From the NCBI GenBank assembly GCA_905182995.1, contig CAJJDP010000097.1, forward strand, positions 251,897 to 315,896: 64,000 nt of DNA. Direction: 5' to 3'. The DNA comes from Paramecium octaurelia. Lineage: Eukaryota > Ciliophora > Oligohymenophorea > Peniculida > Parameciidae. Below, piece after piece: positions 1 to 11,811 of the stretch. Below the pieces are notes generated by a model that searched no databases, was not told the DNA's origin, and saw only the letters and a program-made list of their open reading frames with translations. Both the position numbers and the translations under genes were made by a program. The stretch's first letter is position 1. Every line of letters starts with the position of its first letter.

Positions 1-285
1 AATTTACAACTATAAAAAAAGATATCTGAGAAAAATGAAAAGATAAATTCACTACTTGAAAGATTGTAATCAACACCCTCAGCTGTGATAAGATAGTAAC
101 TAATAAATTAACAATAATAATCTGATCTAGAGTAATTTCTACTATAATTTGAATAAATTCAAGAACAAATAAGATAGAATAAACGACAACTTGAGGATTA
201 AATATAAGTAAGTAATAGAACCAAGTAAGAGATTGAAGCTATATAATCGAATCTGATTTAGTAAATATTATAAAAAAAAGATTGA
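1..285 (+). CDS. C-terminal end of a coiled-coil protein (5' partial)
   Basis: An open frame runs from the first base of the window to a TGA at 283-285 when TAA/TAG are read as Gln. The 94 visible residues are rich in Gln, Glu, Lys, Leu and Ile with heptad-like spacing, as in a coiled coil. No catalytic motif is visible. The start lies upstream of the window, so family and length cannot be judged. The function is not recognised. Confidence 0.7.
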
Positions 286-410
286 TTTTGATAAATCTTA
301 AGTATTTTTGATTATTCATAAAATATTGATATTTTTTAATTTCTTACAAATTTATTATAAAAGAGTAAATTCTGTTGAATGTAAAAATTGTAATAAGAGC
401 TACAATTTAA

Positions 411-2132
411 ATGAAAAAGTAACTACTCTAGAAAATGTCAACTATTTTGTAGGATGATTTATATTAATAAAAAATAATTGTAGTTTATACTATAAATTAT
501 GATATTAAGTATATGTGTAAATTAAATAAATAATTCCTCAAACTAAAGATTTATTATGATAACCAGAAATTGGGAAAACAAGAAACATCACAAAGATAGT
601 TCTTTTAGGAAGAATTAATTATGTAAGAGGATTTTTAAGTGTATTTCTTAGTAAAACAAAAAAGCGTCCAGTAGCTTTCTGAGAATAACAGAAATTTTTT
701 CTCTAATTTTTTAGCCTTTTACGAATAAACCCAGGATTAATAAATTCCATCAATTGAGTATAATGTGTTTATATTTAGGTTTATCCAAGAATAATTCCAT
801 GTCTCATAACTTTTTACAAATCATTAAATATTGGAGTTGTAAGAAGAATTATCCAAGTAATGGGTGTCTAGGATTAAAAAAAATTGGGCTGAAGAAGATA
901 AGTAAATTCTGATTTGGATTGTTTTGAAAATCTGTTCAAGAGACAGCATAAGCATTAGAAAAATTGTAAAATGATTGATTTAAAAAATAGCCAACGAAAG
1001 TGTGGGAAGAAGTTGAGCTATTAATGAGTAGGAGGACTGTAGAATTGCTTAAAAATAAATGGAATGATTTATTGAAATTATCTTTGTAATAAACACCTTG
1101 GACATAGGAGTAAGATGAATAATTAATATAATTGATAAAGTATAATATAATATTAGAGTTAGTGAAAGTAAAGAGTAAGGGATGCAGAATAAATGGTGTA
1201 ATATTGCTAATTAATTAAACGTACAGTTTAAAGACTCTCCAAGAACAGGGAAGCAATGCAGAGAAAGATGGAATAATCATCTAAACCCTGAAATAAATAG
1301 ACATCCATGGAGTATAAAGGAGGATATTGAGTTGTTAGAATTAGTTAAAAAAAAGTAAAAGAAATGGGCTTTAATCTCAAAAATCTTAAAACCAAAAAGA
1401 AGCGAAAATGCTGTAAAAAATAGATATAATTGTTTATTGAAAAAAAATAATTGCTAATCAATAAATGTCCTAATGGACATATTAAAAAAAAAATATAAAT
1501 CTGAAAATCCGGCTGTTACTTTGTAAACAGTTAAAAGAAATAAATTAACATAAATAAATCAAAGTACTTTTTCTTATTAATTTTAGATTAAGTTTAAGAA
1601 GCAGAACCATAAAAAGTTAATACTATGAGGGAATTCAGTATCTAGCAATTTGAGATAGTGGACACAATCTAACTGAAATGTCTAACCCCTGCTTTCTATG
1701 ATTCAAAGACTTAATCCATATATCTTAGCAATAAATCATAATTGATGTCCTACTTAAGCAACCAAATGATAAAGATTGGAAGTGAATAGAATGTCTAAAA
1801 TTTTGATCAGCACTATTAATAACATGAATTGTCCAATTAAATGAGTGGTATATTAAATATAGTGGAGTCTTCTAATTATTTAAGGTGTTTACCAAATGCT
1901 TTTTCGCAGCCAATACAATAAGAAGAAAAGTATATTTATATATATTTTTTAAAGATCGCAATTTAATATTCCAGGAGTATAAAATGAATAAACTAATCCA
2001 GAAAAACCTCAGTAAATTTAAAAATGCCACATGTTCTCATTTTTTACATCAAAATTGATTGATGCCTAACATAAGTTAAAATGCAGAGTTGCTATGGATT
2101 AAGAAGAGAACAATTTACAAATAAATAAATGA
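411..2132 (+). CDS. Myb-repeat (R2R3-like) DNA-binding protein
   Basis: Putative nuclear transcription regulator or snRNA-activator-type Myb protein of about 541 aa. Four introns (25, 23, 23 and 25 nt) restore one frame ending in TGA at 2130. Three Myb/SANT-like units lie in the middle: a weak first (WAEED ... KNKWNDLL), a second (TPWTQEQDEQL ... NKWCNIANQL) and a third (RHPWSIKEDIELL ... NRYNCLLKK). Between the last two is the typical Myb linker TGKQCRERWNNHLNP, which is strong evidence for the family. The C-terminal part is Gln/Ser rich without a known domain. The first ATG was chosen as the first in an uninterrupted frame; the 5' end is the least certain part. The next gene converges on it, 39 bp away. 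Confidence 0.8.
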
Positions 2133-2171
2133 ATAATTTATATTAATTATTAATTTGACATAAGTAAAAAT

Positions 2172-2955
2172 TCATAAAGTCTCTTTTGCTTCGCTAAATT
2201 TATGTTCTGTAAGGATAGTTGACTCATAGATATCCTCTACAATTTCTGGAAAAATAAACAACTTTGGTTTTGGTCTATAATTTTTTTGTGCTTCTCCACA
2301 AGCTTATATATAATTGCAAAATTTTACTTTAATTTTTACAATCCATATTATTATAGGCAAATTTAGTTTGTTGTTCCTTGGTGTTCAAAATTGATTATTA
2401 TATCATTTAAGATCCAAAACTATTTGATTGCCCAAAAGTAAAATGACTTTGTGAAGATGAGAAGCTTATGGATTCCAATTATATGTTGATTTGTAATTAA
2501 TTTTAATGGAAGAATGTTTGTTAATCTTTGGTTTCATAAGTCTGTTGCATTTTTTATTCTATCATAAATTAAGGAATGTGTTGTTTAATGAAATAGTTTT
2601 AGGTGTCAAAATTCTAATTATGAAATGTTGGAGTTGAAATTGGCTGATTTTACCTTTAGGTGGTTGTATTATTATAATTAGTTTTTTATTGAGGAAACAT
2701 CAATTGCATCTTTTGTAGGTTCGATTCTTGCTATTTGTAATTTTGTTTTTTATTTTTTAATTCAATAAGTTTTTTAAGTAAAATCAATCTCAATGGTTCT
2801 TTGTTGTGTTGTTCTAAAGATTAAAAATGTTTTCTCAAAGAAGCAATAATTTCACTTGTCTCTTCATATTCTTTATCTTTTGATTCCTTCTCCGAGACTT
2901 GAGATGAAGAAAAAATACTTCTTAAAATATACTTTAACTTTTCAAATAAGTTCAT
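2172..2955 (-). CDS. uncharacterised Ser/Gln-rich protein
   Basis: About 252 aa in two exons separated by a 25-nt intron. The N-terminus (MNLFEKLKYILR...) looks helical, followed by a Lys/Glu-rich stretch, a low-complexity Asn/Gln/Ser middle and a more ordered tail (YRPKPKLFIFPE) ending in TGA at 2172. No signal peptide, membrane segment or catalytic motif is visible. It is convergent with the Myb gene and divergent from the HExxGH gene to its right. The family is not recognised; only the gene's existence is supported, by the long frame and the clean intron. Confidence 0.65.
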
Positions 2956-3284
2956 TAAATTTAAATTTGATGTGTTTTTGCTTTAATAAATAAAATTAAG
3001 AAGATAGTTTTTTTCATTTAAAGTATATTATTAATAATAATTTCTTGCATCATATTTGCAATCAATTATAAATCATTGATTTTATGATCATAATATATAA
3101 TTTAAACACTCTTATCACTTTTATGTGAGGTTCAAAATTTATACTAACTGATAACACACTTCAAGTGCTTTGCAAATAGAGTGAGTATTTATTATTCATA
3201 CAGATATTACGGTTATTTTAATGATGTTAGAATATCATAGATTTTTAATAAAAGCATTATTAAAACATTTTTAGGAGTTTAATA
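2956..3284. other. shared upstream region of two divergent genes
   Basis: These 329 bp separate two start codons on opposite strands, so they must hold both promoters. The sequence is A/T-rich with short runs and no open frame of note. No specific motif can be assigned. Confidence 0.5.
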
Positions 3285-4107
3285 ATGAACCAAGTTAGAT
3301 AGAGAGAGAATAGAAAGCTTTCACAGAGTCAGAAGAATCAAAACTACAATCTACCAAAAAGAGCTTCATCATAATTTAAGTAATTATTTAATAAATTGAA
3401 AGAATCCATCATTTGCCAAGCATCTCGAGCAACACCACATGTTGCAGTAATTCATGTACTTCAAGTCCACCTTAGAGTTGTTCCAAATTAGATGAGGATA
3501 ATGTAGAGAGTATTATAAGTAAAGATTATTAGATATATTGATTTCCAAAAATACATCATAAGATCCTCTAAGTTACTTCAACTATGATGATTTCAAAGGA
3601 GTACTACCTGTTACTATTAATGGAATCAAAATTCTGAAGATTGATTGGAGTTATTTTACAGCATCTCCAAATCTGTCATCTCCATGGAAAGCTCATTGTT
3701 TTTGGACCGTCGGATATACTTTTGATATCAATATGAGGAAGATAAAGAGATCATAGAATATAAGATATCGTTTAATCATTCAAAGTTGGTGTTGTTTGAA
3801 TAATAAATCTTGGGTGAAAAACAAATGGGATAGACTATTGGAACATGAAACTGGGCATTATCTAATTGGTTGTTTGTGTGCTTTAGATTTTAAATATAAG
3901 TAAAAATATCAATAGATAATAATTAGAGCAGACAAATTCAAATATACTAAGAATTATCGAATGGAATGCACCAAGTTATTTCAAGATACATTCTAGTTTT
4001 ATTTACAAATGGAGAAACAATATGATGAGGAAACTAATCATAGTCAAAATGTAGCAAAACAAAAGGAATGGAATCAATTCATTAAGGAAGAACTTATAAA
4101 ATATTGA
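3285..4107 (+). CDS. putative HExxGH metallopeptidase-like protein (DUF922-like)
   Basis: About 258 aa after removal of two 23-nt introns. The N-terminal 90 residues are Ser/Thr/Cys rich and probably disordered. The C-terminal domain holds the motif LLEHETGHYLIGCL, the HExxGH pattern of a zinc-binding active site, with a preceding block WTVGYTFDIN and W/K-rich helices. The order of a Trp-containing beta region followed by HExxGH resembles the bacterial DUF922 family of putative proteases. This assignment comes from the motif layout, not a database search. No signal peptide or membrane segment is seen. Enzymatic activity is inferred only from the conserved His-Glu-His. Confidence 0.6.
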
Positions 4108-4362
4108 CACAAACATGTTTCTCAATTAAATTATTTTTTACTCCTCATCAATCATATATTATATAAATCAATATATATATAACCGCCAACAATCTATATA
4201 TTTACATTGGTTTTGTAAAGCTATAACGTATTTATACTGTAAATTATAAATCATCAGAAATTCGAGATATAAAAACATAAATCGAATGATAATGAATTAG
4301 TTGCGTATTAGTATTTTGAATCGAATATAAATTAAAACAATAATAATAAATTAAGTCATTTT

Positions 4363-5169
4363 ATGTTCAAAGAGATTAAGCAAGAATTGGCCTAAAAGTA
4401 TAAGCAATTAGAGCTAGATCAAATTGAAATTATGCAGAAACTCTAAGCCTATAAGGAAACTGCCCAAAATAAGTAATATGTAGATAACACATCATTATTG
4501 ATTGATGATATACAAAACTCATCTCTTCTCTTACTTTCAAATACATAAAGGGATGTAACAGATAAAACAATTTCTGAATTAAAAAAAGCATTAGAAGAAT
4601 CTGAAAGAGATAGGGAGAATAAAATTGAATAAATTAACGAATTAAAAAAATTAAATTAAAAATTATACGAAGAGTTAAATGTTGCAAGAAACAATGTTTT
4701 CAAATCAAATAAACTTTTAAATGAAATCACAATATAAAAGGAAGAATTACAAAATTAAATAAATATGATTAAAAAGCATAAATCAGTAGACTCGTCCTTT
4801 TATTAGACTTCTATTACTGATATTACGAATCAAGATATTTCAATTCAGATGAATCGAAAAAAGTCAATGTCATAATATGAAACCACAGATTAGAAACAAT
4901 TAAAATAATATAAAAAGTTTACGGAATGTGTCAAAGACATGATATTAAAGTTATAACCAAAATTATATGATAGTAAACTAAATTATTAAGTACTTTTAGA
5001 TTAGAATGTGTCACTGTCTGATGCTTGGAAATGGCTAAAGATTATTATCAATGACTATGTTCAAATTGCAAATACTATAAAACAATTAAAGTCGATTCTT
5101 AATGTGGAATAGCCTTACATAGTCTTAGAGGTTCAATAATTAATCAACATGATTGTTTATAAATAATGA
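4363..5169 (+). CDS. coiled-coil protein, intronless
   Basis: A single uninterrupted frame of 268 codons. Residues 1-150 are dominated by Lys, Glu, Gln and Leu in heptad-like order (SELKKALEESERDRENK...), consistent with a long coiled coil. The C-terminal 90 residues have a more hydrophobic, possibly globular pattern with DAWKWLKIIINDYV. Nothing identifies a family. It sits 255 bp after the HExxGH gene and 96 bp before the His-rich gene, all on the same strand. A structural or cytoskeletal role is likely but unproven. Confidence 0.65.
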
Positions 5170-5265
5170 TTCATTATCACAAATAAAATGATACTTTTTG
5201 GTCTATTTCTATTGAAAACTAAATACAGAAACCAATACAATAATTTAAAAAATCAAAATTCAAAA

Positions 5266-6028
5266 ATGGATAATAAGAAAAAAAAGAATAAGAATAAAGC
5301 CAAACAAGAACAACAATCCAAATAATAATAATAACAATAATAGAACTAATTAGTACCTCAAAATTAGCAACATCATCACGATCATAATTGCCATGATCAT
5401 CATGGTAATGAAGATCATCATCATGACCATAATCATTGTAATCACAGTTTGCCTACTGGTGATGCTCCTAATATTGATCCAGCCAGTTTATTAAGTGGTC
5501 TGAATAAAGGAGAAGGATTACTTGGTAGTTTAAGCATGATTCCTAAATTGACAGAAATGTTGAATCAATTAACCAATTTCGGAGGTTAAGCCTTCAAACC
5601 TGATGATCCTCTCCCTGATTTCACTAAATTCGATTAAACTAAAGTAACCTAAATTTATATCTTTATAGTAAACTTTGGAAGTAGCAATTGAAGAATTTTA
5701 GTAAACCATTGAAAATGTTCAAAAGAAAGATTTCACAAATCTAACAAAACCTGCTGTGTAAAAGTAACAATCGCAAAAACTAACCAAATAGCAACAACAA
5801 TAAAGAGATAAGTATGACTTTATTTATCATTGTAGAAACAATTCAATTATCAAACAAAATATCGATTACCTGAATACATTGCAAAAGGACTTAAAGAAAC
5901 TCTTACTAGATGTAATAATTTCATAAATATAATAGCAATCTATGAGTGGAATTGCACCAATATTAAATCAAGGTATTGAGAACTTAAATTAAGATATCTA
6001 ATATTATTAAAAGCAATAAGAAGTTTGA
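5266..6028 (+). CDS. His- and Gln-rich protein
   Basis: About 245 aa with one 25-nt intron at 5644-5668 (GTAACC...TATAG). After a Lys/Asn-rich start and a poly-Gln stretch written with TAA/TAG/CAA codons comes a His/Asp-rich segment around residues 35-60 (HHHDHNCHDHHG). That composition could bind metal ions. A Gly/Leu/Pro region and a coiled-coil tail follow. No enzyme motif is present and the family is unknown. The His-rich segment has no counterpart in the neighbouring genes. Confidence 0.65.
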
Positions 6029-6639
6029 GAATTAAATGTTTAATATTAATTATTCAATTATAAAAATTCAAAATAATTTAATTGATCTTCTAGATATAGA
6101 CTAATATTTAAATAATATTTGCATCATTTTGTACTTCCTTCTCGCGTTACCTTCCTTAAAATTGATTAGAAATGCTAAGTTGCAAAATATTATGCTTGCA
6201 CAGCTAAATTATCATAAAATTGTTTTATTCAAATTTTATAGATTATAGCTTAATTACGTATTATTTTTTTGAATACTGAACTAATTTAGAATCCCTTATA
6301 TAAGTTAAAACATATTGGACCAATTATATCTAATATCTTCAACTATTTTTAGTCGTTGTATTTACTACAATGATTTGAATTACAACACTAAATGACCACT
6401 TATATGAGTATTAATATAAATTTTTATTTTCCTCTAATAAGAAATGAATTAATATGAATATATGAACAGAATCCTATAAAACTAGTTAGCCAATTACCCA
6501 ATTTAACTCTGGTTATAATATTAACCCAGTATGTTTTAATACAGTATAAATATCATCTAGCTATAATTAGTTCCTTAAATCTATTGTTTTGAACTGACTT
6601 AATAAAATAAAGAGATAAAAGGTGTAAATAGTAATAGCA
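6029..6639. other. intergenic region, nothing recognised
   Basis: About 610 bp of A/T-rich sequence between two genes on the same strand. Only short open frames occur and none resembles a known family. No RNA gene, repeat array or mobile element is visible. Confidence 0.5.
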
Positions 6640-7010
6640 ATGGAACAACCAAATAGGAATTATAAAATTAAAGCTGTTCAAAGTTACCTTAATTATTGGA
6701 AGAGCCTTTATGTATTAAAAATGAAACAGAAAGAGAAATAAAAGAGAATAAGCTTAATGGTATTGAAATTCATCCAATTTATTGTTTAGGACATTGGACG
6801 AAAGAAGAACATGGATTTTATCTTGAATTTGTTAATAATCACTTTGATATTTTGAAATCAAAATATGCTAAAAAATCCAAAAAGATTTTTAAACTCATGA
6901 GCTAATTCATACCATCAAGAACTCCTACATAATGTAGATCACACCATCAAAAATTTAACCCACTTTAATCTAGGCTAAAGAAGAACAATTTGAAATAGAT
7001 GAAATATTGA
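6640..7010 (+). CDS. small SANT/Myb-like (SHAQKYF-type) protein
   Basis: About 116 aa after removal of a 20-nt intron near the 5' end. The central part reads GHWTKEEHGFYLEFV, then a helix, then RTPTQCRSHHQKF. This is the single-repeat SANT/Myb arrangement ending in the SH.QK(Y/F)F motif known from plant and protist regulators. The short length with one repeat fits this class. The likely role is sequence-specific DNA binding in the nucleus. The start was chosen because it gives a clean frame through the intron; an internal start at 6696 is an alternative. Confidence 0.7.
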
Positions 7011-7136
7011 TAATTAAAACATTAATATTGCTACTTATTCTAAAATTAATGAGATTTATTCTTTAATTTTCATAAATCAATTAAAAACAGTATTATTTAT
7101 TTCTTTATAATTATTGCAATAAAAATAACTTCTAAA

Positions 7137-8824
7137 ATGCTATTCAATTATTTAACAAATATATATATATTAGTATCATAGAAAGTTTTATGATATATTA
7201 AAAATTTTGGATTTAAAATCACACAAGCCAGTTATAGTATTTTGGTAATTAATAAGAATTGTAAATAGATAGAGTTCTAATTCCAGATCTTCTCAAGAGC
7301 AATCACGCAGATAAATAAACTAAACTAATTCTATTCAAGTTAAAAAGGAACGTAATAACTATAATTAATTAAGATCCAAAGCTGGTTAGAGCTGATATTT
7401 GATGATTTTAAATGGCAAAGACAAAATTCAAAATCAAATTTGATTTTACAAAAAAAAAAATAGTTTAGAATTAAGTTGAATCATTTAATACATCCAATTG
7501 CCTCTGAGTTTACAAAAATTAAGATTTATGCCAGATAAATCAAACAATAGAAAATTTAGAGAAATTATAAGAATGATTATCTTCACTGCAATTTAAAACG
7601 TTTAAACCTTAAAATATGAAAAATTAATATTACTATTTTCAATCCTAAAAATATACTATATAAGGGAGGTGTGTATATGACAACGGAAAAAACAATCTGA
7701 TAAATCAGCATAGCTAAATTAACTTGTCAAACGAAATTTAGATGAATAATTTTTTAAATAATCATGGGTAATTATTGGTCTTAACTTAAATTCTACATCA
7801 ATTAAAGAATGACATTTAAATTTATCAATTACGATCAATTACTAATGATTAGAAGGATCATAAATTGATTAACTTGCTTAGATAAATTTACACAAACATT
7901 TTGAAAGCTCATTATGTGAGATCAGTGATTTCTGGCATTTCGAATGGACCAAATTAATATAAGAGTGTGGATTATTTAGTCTAAAATTAGTATTTTTGAA
8001 ATCACTCTTCTGTATATTTTGATAACACATTTTTTTAAATGGCAAATGCTTTAATTTAATACTTATATCAGATTAATGCAAGCTGAAAATGACCATTAAT
8101 AGGAGAGTTCAAACAACATTAATCATCTTCGCTAGAAATCATCATATGTATGAAGTATTCCAAATATCGTTTCAGTTAATCAGGAATAGGAGAAAAATTT
8201 ATGATGACAATGATTTTAGGGAGGTTGTCAAAAATTTCTACAATTTGATCTCAGAAATAAATAAAGGTTAAGAATCCGTTTAGCCACTATCGGTTAAGAA
8301 AATAACAAAAGCTGCCTTACGTAAGTAGCCTCAATAATTGAAATAAAGAAATGCAAATAAAAACAAGCAACCCACAAAGGAACTTCCTTAGTCCAAAAGA
8401 GAAGTCAATCTCAAACCCGATTAACAAGCCTAATAATTCTTCAATTCATGTTTCAGTCAATAAATAATGAGCCATCTGTTGCCTAATATCGATTAACCTT
8501 ATCGTAAATAAGTTCCTTTCCTATATGATAAACCTAAGCCTCATCTAAATTTCAAGCGAAATCAAATTCACATCCAAGCTGCTTATTAAATATATATTAA
8601 GGAATTCGGTTCTGGATTCGCAGAAAGTCAAGATCCCACTTCATTTGCAAGAAAAGTTATGAATTCCAATTTTAATTCTAAAGTAAAATTTCATTAAGAA
8701 CCAGACCCAATACTAAGAAGAGGAAAAGGAGAGTGAAAGATCAGACAAATAAAATAAATCTTATGAAGATGGCAAAAAGAAACCCTTAAAAGAATTAGTT
8801 CGAGAATTTTAGAGTGATTAATGA
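7137..8824 (+). CDS. uncharacterised protein, exon structure only partly resolved
   Basis: Several open segments on the plus strand look coding. They are a Ser/Arg/Gln-rich part (7260-7390), helical segments at 7400-7610 and 7690-7900, a Trp/Phe-rich helical block (WHFEWTKLIQ, about 7939-7970) and a long 3' part (8010-8824) rich in Lys, Gln and Pro. The 3' half is well supported. A 26-nt intron (GTGTGG...TTAG), a 28-nt intron (GTATGA...TTCAG) and another 28-nt intron (GTTATG...TAAAG) join frames cleanly to a TGA at 8822. In the 5' half one frame change, around 7770-7930, has no obvious GT-AG pair. That could mean a sequence error, a decayed gene or a missed exon. No family is recognised and the start is tentative. 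Confidence 0.45.
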
Positions 8825-9125
8825 TTTTCAAAACAATAGGAGTAGTATAAAACAATAAAATTGATTTATTTTTTTGAGTGTTCTTAATTCTAATAACTTC
8901 TGGTCCTAAAAGCAAAAATTAAAATGATCTCTTTTTCTTAATCTATTAGTTAATACTTTCAATTTCAAATGTCGCCTATAAATATTTTCAAATTGTCTAT
9001 TTTAGTAAATACATTGAAAACCTATTTTATTTTTAGTTTAGTATTTTATTTTATATTCTTTTTGAGTCAAAGAGCCATTTTATTATTGATAATTAATTGT
9101 AAAAAATAAAGGGCAACAAAACTAA

Positions 9126-10668
9126 ATGAATTGTAATTGAAATTTGTATTTTACATTAGAATACAAACTTGTAGGGAAAAAAGGAGAAGGAACATTTTCA
9201 GAGGTTATCAAATCACAATCATTCAAAACAGGAAACTATGTTGCTATAAAATGTATGAAAAATAAATTCACGTCAATTGATTAAGTATACAAAAATATGA
9301 AGACTAAAGGTTAATCATTTGAGAGAGATTCAAGCATTAAGGAAATTAAGTCCTCATAAACACATCATTAAGCTAATAGAAGTTCTATAGTAACTCAATT
9401 TATTACAATTTTGTAGTGATGAACCTACAGGAAGATTGGCTTTAGTATTTGAATTAATGGAATAGAATCTATACGAACATATCAAGGGTATCTGAATATA
9501 CGTTACATCTAGGAAGGAGACAACCGTTGAATCCTTAAAAAGTCAAATCCTTTATGTTCTAACTGCTAAAATCTATCGATCATATGCATAGAAATGGTAT
9601 CTTCCATAGAGATATCAAGCCGTATACATTAAACATTTAAATAGTGAAAACATTTTATTGAATTCAGATCATCTGAAACTTGCTGATTTTGGATCTTGCA
9701 AAGGGATTTATTCTAAGCATCCTTATACAGAGTATGAATTAATTTCAACTGATAATAGATATATTTCAACCAGGTGGTATAGAGCACCAGAATGCTTACT
9801 GACAGATGGATATTATGACTAGAAGATGGATTTATGGGGTGTAGGATGTGTGATGTTTGAAATCATAGCTCTATTTCCTCTATTCCCAGGAACAAATGAA
9901 TTGGATTAAATTCATAAGATCCATAATATTTTGGGAACTCCAAGTCCCAAGGTTTTTGACAGATTCAGAAAGTAAGTGAATTCAAAATGATATAGATAAG
10001 CCACTCACATGGAAATTAATTTCCCCAGCAAACATGGAAGTGGTATTGAGAGACTTCTCCAAGGATAAACCAAGGAATGCATAGATTTAATTAAAATGCT
10101 ATTGGTGTATGATCCTGAGGAAAGAATCACTGCTTAAGCCGCTTTGAAGCATGAATATTTTAGAGAACTATATGAAGCAGAAGTCACCCAAAAGAACTTT
10201 AAACGCATTGGATGTTGCCAAAGTATAGAGTAATGAAATTATCTATAAATAGTGATGATAATCCTTTGGAAATAACTAAAAGAATTGATGAATTTAAACC
10301 ATAGAATTAAACAAATTTGAAATAGACACAAATTCATTAAACAAAAACATAGAAGAATACTGGAGTAATTGTAATAATTTAGATTATAGTTGCCATTGTT
10401 GTAAGGCGAATTGAAAGTAGACAAGATTACACAAAATCATGATAGCGATGATGGTGTAGATAAGTTACCTGAAATTAAGAGAAAAAAAAAGTATGATCCC
10501 AAAAGTATTTATGGGAAATAATATCAATCCAGTCAAGCATATTAGTTTAGTTCCAAAGGTATCTATAATGAATTCATTAAATTAGCTGGTAAAAAAATGG
10601 TGATTGGATTATAAGCAGATTATATAGTTTATGGGAAGAAAGCTATGAATTAATAAGTCTTAGGCTGA
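9126..10668 (+). CDS. MOK-type protein kinase (MAK/MOK/RCK family)
   Basis: Serine/threonine kinase of about 438 aa, related to MOK, a CMGC kinase linked to cilium length control. Nine introns of 23-27 nt are needed. They split even the catalytic motifs (KP|EN and TE|Y), and their removal gives one frame ending at TGA 10666. Visible elements are the Gly-loop (GKKGEGTFSEV), VAIK, HRDIKPEN, ADFG, the TEY activation site within YTEYISTRWYRAPECLL, and DLWGVGC. The LLTDGYY stretch after APEC is typical of MOK rather than MAK/ICK. The C-terminal 120 residues are Gln/Lys rich and probably regulatory. All main catalytic residues are present, so it should be active. The secreted-protein gene starts 89 bp downstream. 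Confidence 0.9.
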
Positions 10669-10757
10669 AAAATTTAATTTTTTGAATTTTATGATTCATC
10701 ATCTATTTGATATTAATATACTTTTTGAATCATCATCATTTCCAATTATAATTAAAA

Positions 10758-11348
10758 ATGAAGATATTAGTGATAGCTTGTTTAATGGTTCTAACATTAT
10801 CCAACCCTTTGGAGAAAATCCAAAAGATCAATGTTCCATGCATTGAAGAAATAGGATTCCTCACCAAGGATTTATTTGTCTTTGGCTTAGACATTGCTAG
10901 ACATAAATTCTGTCATCAAGTTAAAGATGTTATTGTTATCATCATGGAAATTGTCAAATTGAAAAAAGCTTGTTCATCAACTGATAGCACAGCAATATTG
11001 GAAGAACACAATAAAACTTTGACATGTTTACAAAATTCACTTGATATTGCCGAAGATGCTCATCACGCATATAATGCTTATATGAAACATGGAATCACCG
11101 ATGAATTGATTGAATAGACAACCTCTATCCAATAATAATTAGTCTCCACATTGAGTAGATGTAGTGCCAAGGCAAAATTACTTGAAGACATCTTCCCTAC
11201 TCATTGCATAACAGTCATGAATGATATGGCCAGAAATGCATTATCTATTAAGGAACAAAGACATCAACCTTGGAAAATAATTGAAGGATTAGTGGAATTG
11301 GGTGAAAATTATCAAGGAGCCAAACAACATTGTCCATTTATGAAATGA
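10758..11348 (+). CDS. small secreted Cys-containing protein
   Basis: A 196-aa protein without introns. Residues 1-15 (MKILVIACLMVLTLS) are a clear signal peptide. The mature part is predicted mostly helical, with Cys residues spread along it (about eight), suggesting disulphides in the secretory pathway or at the cell surface. No enzyme motif is present. Similar small secreted helical proteins occur in ciliates, but the family cannot be named from the sequence. TGA is at 11346-11348. Confidence 0.75.
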
Positions 11349-11811
11349 ACAATTACCAATATAAAACATAGAATCAATTATTATTTTCTATTAATTATTC
11401 TAGATTGTAGTATTTGCTAAATATATATTAAAATTACATCATATGAATTATCTTAGGGTAATAATGAGCGTTAATTGGAGAAGCATCATTCCTAAAAATA
11501 ATTGAACTCTACATATAAATTCTAAAATAAATAGCTTTAAAGACAATTAATCATAAATATCATAAGAATTTATTACTATATTCAATTAAGTTTAATTCAA
11601 AAGAATAAAAATATAATTGCTATTTTTAATTTGAATTAGTTCTTCATTGTTTAATTAGAAATAGAAGTATATTTTCAATTAAGTCTGTATTATCTTAATT
11701 TAAGCACTGATACACGTTTGTATATCAAAAAAAAAAGTCTTGTTATGATTAAAAAATGAAACAACTTATTTTATTAATTATATTATAATTATATATACAA
11801 TTAGAAATTTG
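11349..11811. other. intergenic region, nothing recognised
   Basis: About 460 bp, strongly A/T-rich. A short frame opening with ATG at 11757 stops after 18 codons just before the next gene. It may belong to the 5' leader of the phosphatase-like gene. No RNA gene or repeat is visible. Confidence 0.45.

Noticed and set aside
2700-2740. A GGTTCGATTC string resembling a tRNA T-loop
   Set aside because: The flanks do not pair into a T-stem or acceptor stem, and the string lies inside a minus-strand coding frame.
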